This document shows, piece after piece, positions 1-8,130 of a stretch of DNA of 64,000 bases. This DNA is from JAWPMV01 sp038527215. GTDB lineage: Bacteria; Bacteroidota; Bacteroidia; J057. Made by a program: the position numbers and the translations under genes. Position 1 is the first letter of the stretch. Every line of letters starts with the position of its first letter. The stretch spans positions 62,001 through 126,000 of the forward strand of contig JBCBGC010000003.1 in assembly GCA_038527215.1 (NCBI GenBank), read 5' to 3'. The notes beneath the pieces were generated by a model. That model was not told the origin of the DNA, searched no databases, and was given only the letters and a program-made list of their open reading frames with translations.

Positions 1-453
1 GACAACTACACCAAAGTAGGGGCTTCCTGGACTACCAGGGAGGAGAGAGACCTGCACCTGGAAAACCAACAAGCTTATCTGGACCAAATGTGGGCTATAG
101 AATCTCCCCAATTCGATTGGAGCCGCACTCAGTTGCACCTCTTTGGTTTTTCTCAGGGGGTGAGCGTGATCACCCGTTGGGCGGTCAAAGCCCAATTACC
201 TTTTGACCGCATGATTATGTGGGCGGGGGGATTTCCGCCGGAGTTGACAGCGGATAAGTGGGCTTTCAAAAAGCCCCAAACGGAATTCGTGGTGGTCCTC
301 GGCAACCAGGACCCTTTTATTAATGCCGCCCAACTCGATAAACAAGGAACCCTCCTGCAAAGCGCTTTTGGTGAGTACCAAAGCATCCGCTTCGAAGGAG
401 GGCATGAGTTGAACCGGGACGTGATCGCCGGCTTGGATCTAGCTAAGGCATAA
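1..453 (+). CDS. Alpha/beta hydrolase (phospholipase/carboxylesterase type), 3' part
   Basis: The reading frame is open from the first base, so the gene starts upstream of the window and only about 150 C-terminal residues are seen. A GFSQG nucleophile elbow (G-x-S-x-G) is followed by a late Asp in GNQDPFI and a His in GGHEL, which fits a Ser-Asp-His triad of the esterase/phospholipase family that includes YpfH-like and acyl-protein-thioesterase-like enzymes. Substrate cannot be told from this fragment. The stop codon lies 11 bp inside the convergent beta-galactosidase gene, so the two 3' ends overlap. Confidence 0.8.
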   Translation, partial: DNYTKVGASWTTREERDLHLENQQAYLDQMWAIESPQFDWSRTQLHLFGFSQGVSVITRWAVKAQLPFDRMIMWAGGFPPELTADKWAFKKPQTEFVVVLGNQDPFINAAQLDKQGTLLQSAFGEYQSIRFEGGHELNRDVIAGLDLAKA

Positions 454-3400
454 AATACAGCTTATAGCCGTAGCGGTATTTTAATCGCTTCAACAGATAT
501 TCTTCATGGGTGCGGGGATTCCAGCTATCGTCTCCGCCTACGCCCATTTGTTGGTGGTCCAGGTGTAGGCTCACCTTGTCGGTCCGCTTGAGGTCATAAG
601 GATGCTTGGCAGCGGTGAGATTTTCGAGGCTGTAGTGGTGGGCACCCATATTCAGATACCCGGCCGCGGCTTTCACCTTGATGCCGCTGCCGTTAGCATT
701 GGTGAGGCTCATCCAGCGCACGTCGGTTTTGTTGCCATTTTCCTGAGGTTTACCATAATTGACATATTGGTCCGCCACGGAACCTTGGTACAAGCCGACT
801 CTGGCTCCGGCCTTCCGGTCCCAGTGAGATTCATGCGGACCCCGGCCATACCATTGTAGCTGGTCGGTCGCTTCCGGCAACTTCCACAGGGTCCCTACCC
901 TGGGCAAAGGAGGGGCATCTTCGGGCACTTCTAAAGCGACCTCTACTGCGACATATCCATCGTAATACACCTCGTAGCTGATCTGGTAACTGAGTTCACC
1001 GCCTTTGGCGATCAGGCGACCGGCCGTGGTCAGGATGTTGTCTTCCACGCTCACACTGTCCACCTGGTTCTGAACCTGATCCAGCCCATAGGCACGCCAG
1101 CGATGCGCATAAGATCTTTCTTCTCCTCCCTCGTCATTATCGACTGGAGCGCGCCAGATATTAGGCAGGGGTCCTTGGAGGGTGAGGGTGGTTTCCCCAT
1201 CCGTTACGGAGGTAAGTTGACCAGTCTGTTTGTCAATGCTCCAGGTCGCTTGAGGGGTCTTTAGCAGCCAGCTTAGGCTATCTGCGGAGGATTCAATATC
1301 ATCCCCGGGCTGTGCCATGCCGAATACCTGATCTAGCACCAGGATTTGGCGCATATCCAGTTGTTCCCAGGCCATTTCGTAGCCTCGGTCTGCCCACATA
1401 TTATTTTCTTTCAGGACAAAAGAAAGATTGAGGAAATACTCCCGCATGGATTTGGCCAGGGATAAGTCGCAGGGTATGGGAAGTACCATTTCTTTTTTCG
1501 GGGCGATACTCAAGTCATCGAATTCGCCTGCCTGAATCACCTTGCCATCTTCCACCATTTCCCAGCGGAGTTTTAGAAAATCCAGGTTGAGAAAATCGTA
1601 TTTATTGGTGATGATCACCCGGCTGTTCATGCTTCCCTCCCATCGCACCGTAACGTTTTGCTGGGCTTTTTTCACTTCTAACAAAGCCGGCTGTATTTCC
1701 CGGTCAGCGAAGACCAGCCCATTGAAGCAAAAATTGCCGTCGTTGGGGGTATCTCCATAGTCCCCGCCATAGGCAAAGTAGGAAACGCCGTCTTCGGTTT
1801 TTTTCCGTAAACCCTGATCTACCCAGTCCCAGATAAAGCCTCCCTGCAGCCGTGGATAAGCAGGATCTTCAAAGGTTTCCCAATACTCCGCAAAGTTGCC
1901 GTTGGAGTTCCCCATGGCGTGAGAGTATTCACAGAGGATGACTGGGCGAGTGGGGTCTTTGTCATGCAGGTATTTGATTTCTTCCGGCCCGGCATACATA
2001 TTCGACTGGATATCAAAATCATTGATGGTGGTGCGGGAATATTCCTTGATGTCCCGGTCTTCGTAGTGAAAAGGTCGGGTCGGGTCTATGGCCTTCATGG
2101 CTTCCGCCATGGGATAGAAATTTTTGCCCAAGTCCGCCTCATTGCCTAAGGACCACACGATGATAGAGGGATGATTTTTGTCGCGATGCACCATGGAGAT
2201 ACCTCGGTCAATAAAGGCTTTCTCAAAAGCAGGATCGTGAACCACGCTTTTGCCTGCATCTCTCAACTCGTGACTTTCAATATTTGCTTCGTCAAAGACA
2301 TAGAGTCCATACTCGTCGCAGAGCTCATACCAGCGGGTCTGGTTGGGATAATGAGAAGTCCGGACCGCGTTAAAATTGTGCTGTTTCATGAGCTTGATAT
2401 CCTGGATCATGGATTCCTCCGTGATGGCTCGTCCGAAGTCCGGATGCACTTCATGGCGGTTGACGCCTTTGATGTAGACCGGACGGTCATTTACGAGGAG
2501 TTGCCCATTTTTGATCTCAGATTTGCGAAAGCCTATTCGGGTGGCTATCACTTCCTGCACATCCATCTTTTTGTTGAGCAGGCGGATCACCAGGGTGTAG
2601 AGATTCGGGTTCTCGGCGGACCAAAGGTGCGGGGACTGTACGGGCCAGCCAAACTCTACTTTGGTTTCTTCGCCTCCCTTAATGGTTCTTAGCGCCGGGA
2701 AAATCGCATCAAAAACTTCGCGGTTGTTGCGGTCATAGAGGGTGTACTGCATTTGCAGCTTTTTGCCCTTTTTGGTCCCGTAGTTTTTGATGTAGGTGTC
2801 AATCTTCAGGGAAGCTTGCCAGAGGTTTTCGCCAAAATTAGGGCGCGCGTAAAAATCCCGGATATGGATCTTCGGGGTAGCAAATAAAAATACGTCCCGA
2901 TAAATACCGCTCAGTCGCCAGAAATCCTGGTCTTCCAGGTAGCTGCCATCCGACCAGCGGATAACCTGCACGGCCAGCAAATTTTCGCCTTCTACCAAGG
3001 CCTCGGTAATGTCAAACTCAGCCGGGGTCATGCTGCCCTGGCTGTAGCCAATTTTCTGGCCATTTACCCACACATTCATGGCAGACTGCACCCCCGCGAA
3101 ATGCAAAAACACTTTCCTGTCCTCCCAATCAGCAGGCACCGTAAAGGTGGTTCGATACAAGCCGGTTTCGTTGGCATCCTCAGGAACTTTGGGAGGATTA
3201 GCAGGAAAAGGATGCTTGATATTGGTATAAATGGGTTGGCCGTATCCCAAAACCTGCCAGTTGGAAGGCACAGGGATTTCGTCCCAGCCAGAAGCATCGT
3301 AAGCGGTTTCTGAAAAGGCAGCAGGTGTATCTCCGGGTTTGGGCAGAAACTGGAAACGCCAGTTGCCATTGAGGCTTTTATAGAACTTAGATTTTTCGGG

Positions 3401-3562
3401 CTTAAAGGTCAGGGCGCTGCTTTCACTTTGATATGGAATCAAGGTGGCATGCGCCGCCTGCTTGTTTTGCCCGATCATTTCGGGGTTTTGCCAATCGGGG
3501 GTTTGGGCCATGGTGGTCAAAAAGAGGAAGGAACCCAAAAGGCTGAGAAATATGCGAAGCAT
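443..3562 (-). CDS. Secreted beta-galactosidase, glycoside hydrolase family 2
   Basis: This 1039-residue protein has a hydrophobic N-terminal signal peptide ending near TMAQ, so it should act in the periplasm or outside. The order of regions is a GH2 sugar-binding domain (residues about 50-220, with the SYLEDQDFWRLSG motif), an Ig-like domain, a TIM barrel and a large beta-galactosidase small-chain domain. The barrel carries the acid/base Glu in WSLGNEADLG and the nucleophile Glu in LCEYSHAMGNS. Length matches LacZ-type enzymes (about 1020-1050 residues). It should hydrolyse terminal beta-galactosides. The SDR and GPH-symporter genes follow on the same side of the map in the same orientation, suggesting carbohydrate use. 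Its 3' end overlaps the hydrolase at 1-453 by 11 bp. Confidence 0.95.
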   Translation of the reverse strand: MLRIFLSLLGSFLFLTTMAQTPDWQNPEMIGQNKQAAHATLIPYQSESSALTFKPEKSKFYKSLNGNWRFQFLPKPGDTPAAFSETAYDASGWDEIPVPSNWQVLGYGQPIYTNIKHPFPANPPKVPEDANETGLYRTTFTVPADWEDRKVFLHFAGVQSAMNVWVNGQKIGYSQGSMTPAEFDITEALVEGENLLAVQVIRWSDGSYLEDQDFWRLSGIYRDVFLFATPKIHIRDFYARPNFGENLWQASLKIDTYIKNYGTKKGKKLQMQYTLYDRNNREVFDAIFPALRTIKGGEETKVEFGWPVQSPHLWSAENPNLYTLVIRLLNKKMDVQEVIATRIGFRKSEIKNGQLLVNDRPVYIKGVNRHEVHPDFGRAITEESMIQDIKLMKQHNFNAVRTSHYPNQTRWYELCDEYGLYVFDEANIESHELRDAGKSVVHDPAFEKAFIDRGISMVHRDKNHPSIIVWSLGNEADLGKNFYPMAEAMKAIDPTRPFHYEDRDIKEYSRTTINDFDIQSNMYAGPEEIKYLHDKDPTRPVILCEYSHAMGNSNGNFAEYWETFEDPAYPRLQGGFIWDWVDQGLRKKTEDGVSYFAYGGDYGDTPNDGNFCFNGLVFADREIQPALLEVKKAQQNVTVRWEGSMNSRVIITNKYDFLNLDFLKLRWEMVEDGKVIQAGEFDDLSIAPKKEMVLPIPCDLSLAKSMREYFLNLSFVLKENNMWADRGYEMAWEQLDMRQILVLDQVFGMAQPGDDIESSADSLSWLLKTPQATWSIDKQTGQLTSVTDGETTLTLQGPLPNIWRAPVDNDEGGEERSYAHRWRAYGLDQVQNQVDSVSVEDNILTTAGRLIAKGGELSYQISYEVYYDGYVAVEVALEVPEDAPPLPRVGTLWKLPEATDQLQWYGRGPHESHWDRKAGARVGLYQGSVADQYVNYGKPQENGNKTDVRWMSLTNANGSGIKVKAAAGYLNMGAHHYSLENLTAAKHPYDLKRTDKVSLHLDHQQMGVGGDDSWNPRTHEEYLLKRLKYRYGYKLYFMP

Positions 3563-3608
3563 AGGATGAGAATAGGGTGTAGAAAAAATGGGCGGTTGCC
3601 TGGCTAAC

Positions 3609-4364
3609 TTAGGCCTTCATGCCGCCATCCATCATCAGGGTATGACCCGTCACAAAGGAGGACGCATCTGAGCACAAATAGACGATGCCGTCAGCGATTT
3701 CGCTGGCCTGGGCATAGCGACGCATGGGGATGGTGCGCTTGAGTTTTTCTTCCCAGGTCGGCTGAATGTCAAACATGGTGTCGACCATTTGGGTACGGGT
3801 AAAAGCCGGACATACGGCATTGACCCGGATGCCCTGAGCGGCATATTCCAGGGCGGCACTCTTGGTGAGGCCGATCACGCCATGCTTAGCAGCGGAGTAA
3901 GCAGCCTGATTGGCAAAACCTCCCACGCCAGCAGCGGAAGAGATGTTGACGATGGCTCCGCCTCCTGCTTTGAGCATGTGAGGAATCTGGGCCTGCATGC
4001 AATGGAAGACGCCGTGAAGGTTAACATCCACCACGAACTTCCAGACGTCTTTGGGAACGGCGTGACTGGGAAAAAATCCTCCCCCCACGCCGGCATTGTT
4101 GATGCCGATGTGCAGGCCACCGAAACGAAATACCGCTTCTTTGACCATGGCTTCTACCTGGTCTTCTTTGGTTACGTCACAAGCTATGAAGTGGGCTTCC
4201 CCGCCGGCTTCGGTAATCATGGCCACGGTTTCGGCTCCTTTTTCTGCATGTATATCTGAAACGAGAATTTTGGCGCCACTAGCGGCCAGTTTGAGCGAGA
4301 CTGCGCGGCCAATACCGGATGCGGCTCCGGTGACCACCGCGACTTTGTTCGAAAAATCCTGCAT
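3609..4364 (-). CDS. SDR-family oxidoreductase (short-chain dehydrogenase)
   Basis: This is a 251-residue classical short-chain dehydrogenase/reductase. The nucleotide-binding TGAASGIG motif is at residues 12-19, NNAG at 89-92, the catalytic Ser near 142 (NISSAAG) and the Y-x3-K pair at 156/160 (YSAAK). An Asp at the end of beta-2 (SDIHA) suggests NAD(H) preference. It resembles glucose-1-dehydrogenase-like or 3-oxoacyl reductase-like SDRs, but substrate is not predictable. It ends 46 bp upstream of the beta-galactosidase start on the same strand, so the two may be co-transcribed. Confidence 0.93.
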   Translation of the reverse strand: MQDFSNKVAVVTGAASGIGRAVSLKLAASGAKILVSDIHAEKGAETVAMITEAGGEAHFIACDVTKEDQVEAMVKEAVFRFGGLHIGINNAGVGGGFFPSHAVPKDVWKFVVDVNLHGVFHCMQAQIPHMLKAGGGAIVNISSAAGVGGFANQAAYSAAKHGVIGLTKSAALEYAAQGIRVNAVCPAFTRTQMVDTMFDIQPTWEEKLKRTIPMRRYAQASEIADGIVYLCSDASSFVTGHTLMMDGGMKA

Positions 4365-4480
4365 AGGTATGCTTAGTAGTTTGTCCTGAAGGGTTTAGCC
4401 AAAGATAGGGGATTCCCTTCGCTTATGTCTAACTCGAGAATAGTTTTCTCTGTTTGGGGTCAGCCCCAGGCTTTCGTTTT

Positions 4481-4642
4481 TTCTTGATGAAAGCTCTTTA
4501 TCCTTTTTTCCTTGATGAAAAAAGGATGCAAAAAAATCAAGACGCTGCTAACCGCGCCTTCGTCCCTATTCCGCCCCTCGCCCTGGCAGCGTCAAGGCCC
4601 CGTCGCGCTCTTTTTGAGGTTCGCTTTTTTGTGGGAGAATAA
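4481..4642. repeat. Dispersed intergenic repeat, GACGCTGC family, copy 1
   Basis: A terminator-like hairpin (CCTTTTTTCCTTGATGAAAAAAGG) is followed by a box containing AATCAAGACGCTGCTAACCG and then by an inverted GCAGCGTC, which can pair with GACGCTGC. A clearly related copy lies in opposite orientation at 9165-9303. An open frame crosses it (4454-4642) but follows the repeat and has no protein-like features. The element sits in the 423-bp gap between the SDR and the symporter. Confidence 0.7.
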
Positions 4643-4667
4643 CACAAGCTGAATGGAAAGGCCTCCA

Positions 4668-4812
4668 CTTCTCACCTCTCCTTTTGGAGAGTTTGACCGG
4701 CTGGAAGCCAGTGTTACGGAGTGAAGTCTCACCTCTCGCAGTCCCGTTCCACGGGACGGTCTCACTTCTCACTTCTCTCAGTCCCGCTTACGGGACGGTC
4801 TCACTTCTCTCC
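4668..4812. repeat. 97-bp palindromic repeat family, copy overlapping the symporter 3' end
   Basis: Roughly one and a half units of the same repeat found in tandem at 6226-6590, here in inverted orientation. It contains short perfect palindromes (CTCTCCTTTTGGAGAG, CCGGCTGGAAGCCAG and GTCCCG-loop-CGGGAC with variable loop). The repeat runs into the symporter gene: the last residues RSETVP and its TAA stop are encoded by repeat sequence. Confidence 0.8.
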
Positions 4813-6140
4813 AACTCCTCCCGAATCTGCGCATGCAGCTTACGATCAATAGGATAACGCCAGGTTGTCAACCAGGCCAGGAGTAAAAAGCCCATCGGAA
4901 ACAGGCTAACCAAGGACCGCAGCATCTGCAAGACGCTGTCGGGCTGATCGGGTTGCACCTCGTAGTTGACCCAAGCCAGGGCCCAGCCGGTAAGGAGGCC
5001 GCCCAGTCCCAGGGCTAGTTTGAAGCAGAAACCGTAAATGCCATACTGCAAGCCAGCTTGCTGCTGGTCGGAACCGCTTTTCCATTGACCGTACTCCACG
5101 GTGTCAGGAATCAGGGCCCAGGACCCATAAACTGCGGCAGCGTTGCCGATGCCGTGTACCACCAGCAAGGCATACACCCAGCCGGGAGATTGCTGTGGCA
5201 CAAAAAATAAGGCCCCAAAGGCCAGGAGAGAAAAGGGAATGCCGATGAGCAGGGACTCCTTTTTCCCGATGCGATCGGCTAACAAAGTCCAGACCGGAAC
5301 GAATAGGGCAGTAGTACCCATCATCAGGAGCAGGGCAAAACTGGTGAGGGATTTGTCCCCATGGTAGTAGTCGAAATAGTAGGCCAGGGAATTGGAAAAC
5401 ACGCCCAAGGCCGCGAAGGCGGAGGCAAACATTAGGCAGACCAGCCAGAAGGGGCGATTGTGCTTCAGGGTCTGCCAGGCAGGGCCAAAGGATTTCCAGG
5501 GACTTTCTTGGGGAGGCGCGGCACTTTGAGGTTCATTAGTGCCGACAAAACTCAAGCCGGAAGCGATCAGTACGGCCATCCCCAATACAAGAGCGGCCAG
5601 GAACCAGGCCTTTTGTCCTCCCCCAAAAAACTCCACCAAAGGCAAAAAGCAGGTCGCTCCCATCAAGCCCCCCAGCATAGCAAAGGTCATGCGGTAGCCC
5701 GTGAGTTTGCCCCGCACTTGATAATCCGGACTAAGTACTACTGTCAGGGTGGCGAAGGGCACGTTGACCAGGGTGAAGGCCATGCCAAAGAGCACATAGA
5801 GTGCCGCCACATAGGCCATTTTTCCGCCCATCCCTACTTCCGGCACAAAAAACAGCAGGGCAAAGGTGAGGAAAAGTGGTACAGCTCCCCACAATACATA
5901 AGGCCGATAACTACCCCAACGGGTACGGGTTCGCTGCGCCAGAAAGCCCATCAGGGGATCATTGGCGGCGTCCCAAAAGCGGGCCAGCAGAAAAAGGGTG
6001 CCGACAAAAGCGGCGCCTACCTGCATGACATCGGTCAGGAAGTTGAAGAGGTAAAAACCCGCCGCCTGAAAGACGACGTTGAGCCCGAAACTGCCTACGC
6101 CATAGGCCAGTCCGGTGCGGGGGGAAAGCGATTGGGACAT
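4788..6140 (-). CDS. GPH-type sugar:cation symporter (MFS superfamily)
   Basis: This 450-residue integral membrane protein has about twelve hydrophobic segments. The N-terminal region contains TDVMQVGAAFVGTLFLLARFWDAANDPLMG in spirit of the MelB-type signature in which the D-x-x-x-D/WDAxxDPxMG stretch sits in early helices. The GPH family imports sugars or glycosides with Na+ or H+. Start is ATG at 6140. The gene is flanked on both sides by the 97-bp palindromic repeat in opposite orientations, and its last six codons and stop lie inside the downstream copy, so the C-terminus may have been altered by repeat insertion. Neighbouring beta-galactosidase suggests a galactoside or glycan substrate, which is inference. 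Confidence 0.88.
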   Translation of the reverse strand: MSQSLSPRTGLAYGVGSFGLNVVFQAAGFYLFNFLTDVMQVGAAFVGTLFLLARFWDAANDPLMGFLAQRTRTRWGSYRPYVLWGAVPLFLTFALLFFVPEVGMGGKMAYVAALYVLFGMAFTLVNVPFATLTVVLSPDYQVRGKLTGYRMTFAMLGGLMGATCFLPLVEFFGGGQKAWFLAALVLGMAVLIASGLSFVGTNEPQSAAPPQESPWKSFGPAWQTLKHNRPFWLVCLMFASAFAALGVFSNSLAYYFDYYHGDKSLTSFALLLMMGTTALFVPVWTLLADRIGKKESLLIGIPFSLLAFGALFFVPQQSPGWVYALLVVHGIGNAAAVYGSWALIPDTVEYGQWKSGSDQQQAGLQYGIYGFCFKLALGLGGLLTGWALAWVNYEVQPDQPDSVLQMLRSLVSLFPMGFLLLAWLTTWRYPIDRKLHAQIREELERSETVP

Positions 6141-6225
6141 GTTCCTTTAATTCGGTCAAACAAGTTTAAGAAGATTGTGGGGGATTTGGAAGGAGATCGT
6201 CCCTGTGGGGGCTAAGAGAAGTGAG

Positions 6226-6590
6226 AGGTGAGACCGTCCCGTGAATGGGACTGTGAGACCGTCCCGATAAATCGGGACTAAGAGAAGCGAGAGGTGAGAC
6301 TCGACTCCGTAACACTGGCTTCCAGCCGGTCAAACTCTCCAAAAGGAGAGGTGAGACCGTCCCGTAAGCGGGACTGAGAGAAGCGAGAGGTGAGACGCCA
6401 CTCCGTAACCCTGGCTTCCAGCCGGTCAAACTCTCCTAAAAGTAGAGGTGAGACCGCCCCGTAAGCGGGACTGAGAGAAGCGAGAGGTGAGACGCCACTC
6501 CGTAACACTGGCTTCCAGCCGGTCAAACTCTCCTAAAAGTAGAGGTGAGACCGCCCCGTAAGCGGGACTGAGAGAAGCGAGATGTGAGAG
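6226..6590. repeat. 97-bp tandem repeat array
   Basis: The starts of the box GAGACCGTCCCG (or GAGACCGCCCCG) are at 6230, 6255, 6353, 6450 and 6547, so three units of 97-98 bp follow a short partial one. Each unit holds the palindromes GTCCCG-loop-CGGGAC, CTGGCTTCCAGCCGG and an arm pair CTCTCC/GGAGAG (degraded to CTCTCC/TAGAG in two units). Loops differ between units. It lies just upstream of the symporter start and is inverted relative to the copy at 4668-4812. Open frames on the minus strand (6166-6650) are translations of the repeat and are not called as genes. Confidence 0.9.
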
Positions 6591-6644
6591 GAAAGACAAG
6601 AAAGGGGCCGTAGGAACAGACCTATGTATCTGCCCCCAAAATTC

Positions 6645-6809
6645 ACACAACCAGGGTTGTCACCCCGGAAGGATTCGACCACAGGGAGAAGCCTATTCTA
6701 CACAACCATAGTTGTCACCCCGGAAGGATTCGACCCTAGGGAGAAGCCTATCCTACACAACCATAGTTGTCACCCCGGAAGGATTCGACCACAGGGAGAA
6801 GCCTATTCT
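6645..6809 (+). repeat. 55-bp tandem array of the CCCCGG hairpin family
   Basis: Three 55-bp units start at 6645, 6700 and 6755. Each has ACAACCATAGTTGT (or ACAACCAGGGTTGT), a small hairpin, then CACCCCGGAAGGATTC, the loop box GACCACAGGGA (GACCCTAGGGA in unit 2), and GAAGCCT. AGGATTC and GAAGCCT are complementary with one mismatch. These units hold the left outer arm CCCCGGA but lack the matching TCCGGGG; only the next copy (6824-6873) completes the structure. Confidence 0.9.
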
Positions 6810-6823
6810 ACACAACCGTAGGT

Positions 6824-6873
6824 GTCACCCCGGAAGTATGCTGACCACAGGGAAGCATACTATCCGGGGTCTC
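6824..6873 (+). repeat. Complete hairpin of the CCCCGG family
   Basis: Outer arms CCCCGGA/TCCGGGG enclose perfectly complementary inner arms AGTATGCT/AGCATACT and the loop box GACCACAGGGA. It ends the 55-bp tandem array and is followed by another small hairpin, CCGAGA/TCTCGG (6873-6897). The same architecture with other inner arms recurs at 17.2-17.7 kb. Confidence 0.88.
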
Positions 6874-6980
6874 CGAGACAGCAAATAGATCTCGGAATCC
6901 CCTGATAAGCCGGCATAATAGCTTCACCCCTCCACCCCTTTTTTCAAAAAACCGTATCTTTCCTCAAACCCATCTACGCT

Positions 6981-7508
6981 ATGCGACAACTCGCCATTCT
7001 GATCGTCCTGGCCATGCTGGCCTGTCAACCCGCCACGAACTCAACATCTGCCCCTTCGGAACCGGTGGTTCGCTATGACCGCCCGGAATCCTCTATCCTC
7101 AAAGGGGTGAAAGTACCCAGGGACCGGGACCTCTTTTTTAGCAGTGGACTGGTCACCCTGCCCAATGATACCACGGCCCCGGATCGAAGTCTGGCCCGCT
7201 ATGGCGATACCTACACTCAAAGCATCGGCTGCATTAAGCGGGTTCAATCGGTATTGCAGGAAGCTGGGTTAGACCTGAAAGATGTCATCTATATGGGGGT
7301 CTTTATTGCGCCTAATCCTGAAGCGGAGGGCAAAATTGAATTTGATGAATGGTTCCGCGCCTATGGAGAATACTTCAACAACGAAGAGAATCCTACCAAG
7401 GTAGGACGCTCCACGCTGGGTATGGCTGCCCTGGCCCGACCTTACCTGTTGGTGGAAGTAGAGGTGATCGCGGTTTATCCGACGGAGACGGAGGATCAGA
7501 TCCAATAG
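6981..7508 (+). CDS. RidA (YjgF/UK114) family protein with lipoprotein signal
   Basis: This 175-residue protein begins with a lipoprotein signal peptide whose lipobox LAMLAC places the lipidated Cys at residue 15. The remainder is a RidA fold: the conserved Arg of the imine/enamine deaminase site is seen in KVGRSTLGMAAL and the C-terminal VEVEVIAVYP strand is typical. RidA proteins hydrolyse reactive 2-aminoacrylate-type imines and are normally cytosolic and about 130 residues, so the exported form is notable. It precedes pyrR by about 70 bp on the same strand; a functional link to pyrimidine genes is uncertain. Confidence 0.88.
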   Translation: MRQLAILIVLAMLACQPATNSTSAPSEPVVRYDRPESSILKGVKVPRDRDLFFSSGLVTLPNDTTAPDRSLARYGDTYTQSIGCIKRVQSVLQEAGLDLKDVIYMGVFIAPNPEAEGKIEFDEWFRAYGEYFNNEENPTKVGRSTLGMAALARPYLLVEVEVIAVYPTETEDQIQ

Positions 7509-7578
7509 GAAAGATTTTCCTTACAAAGCCTTTCTTTAAAGCTTGCCTCGCGTAGTCTTTCTTCGCAATTTTGCGGGG

Positions 7579-8130
7579 ATGGATCACGCCGATAAGCTCG
7601 ATCTTTTTCCCGCCGGAAAACTGCAGGTTACCCTGCTACGTCTCTGCCACCAATTGGTAGAGCATTACGGAGATTTTTCTGATACGGTCATCTTAGGAGC
7701 CCAACCCAGGGGCGTTTACCTCGCCAAGCGTATACAGGCTGAGCTCAACCGCCTGATCGGGCGGGAATTGCCCTGTGGGGAGCTGGATGCCACCTTTTAC
7801 CGGGATGACTTCCGGATGCGTCAGGAACCGCTGGCCGCCAATCGTACCCACATTGATTTTCTGGTCGAAAACCAGCACGTCATTTTTGTGGATGACGTCC
7901 TCTACACGGGTCGGACCATCCGGGCAGGCATGGATGCCATGATGGCCTTCGGTCGTCCCAAATCCGTGGCGCTCCTCGTACTGGTGGACAGAAAAAGAAA
8001 AAGGGAATTACCGATCGAGCCTTCTTACGTGGGCATTGAAGTAGATACGATAGAAACCCAGTATGTCGCCGTCCAGCTTCGCGAGAGTGGGGGCGAAGAC
8101 AAGGTCTTTTTGGTGCAAAAAGAAGAATAA
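7579..8130 (+). CDS. pyrR: PyrR-type phosphoribosyltransferase (pyrimidine operon regulator/uracil PRTase)
   Basis: The ATG at 7579 gives 183 residues, the usual PyrR length; an upstream TTG at 7543 in frame is less likely. The PRPP-binding signature VIFVDDVLYTGRTIRA is present, along with the N-terminal ILGAQPRGVYLAKR segment. In other phyla PyrR binds pyr mRNA to control attenuation and has uracil phosphoribosyltransferase activity. Its stop overlaps the pyrB start (TAATG, 1 bp), which shows translational coupling and supports a role in pyrimidine synthesis. No attenuator-like leader was recognised upstream. Confidence 0.9.
   Translation: MDHADKLDLFPAGKLQVTLLRLCHQLVEHYGDFSDTVILGAQPRGVYLAKRIQAELNRLIGRELPCGELDATFYRDDFRMRQEPLAANRTHIDFLVENQHVIFVDDVLYTGRTIRAGMDAMMAFGRPKSVALLVLVDRKRKRELPIEPSYVGIEVDTIETQYVAVQLRESGGEDKVFLVQKEE

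Noticed and set aside
4454..4642. Open frame of 62 codons on the plus strand
   Set aside because: It lies wholly in the GACGCTGC-family repeat and has no protein-like features.
6166..6650. Three overlapping open frames on the minus strand with Ser/Leu-rich repeated text
   Set aside because: They are translations of the 97-bp tandem repeat; the repeated amino acids follow the DNA repeat in different frames.
6645..6873. CRISPR array
   Set aside because: Direct repeats at 55-bp spacing are continuous, with no variable spacers, and no cas genes are present.
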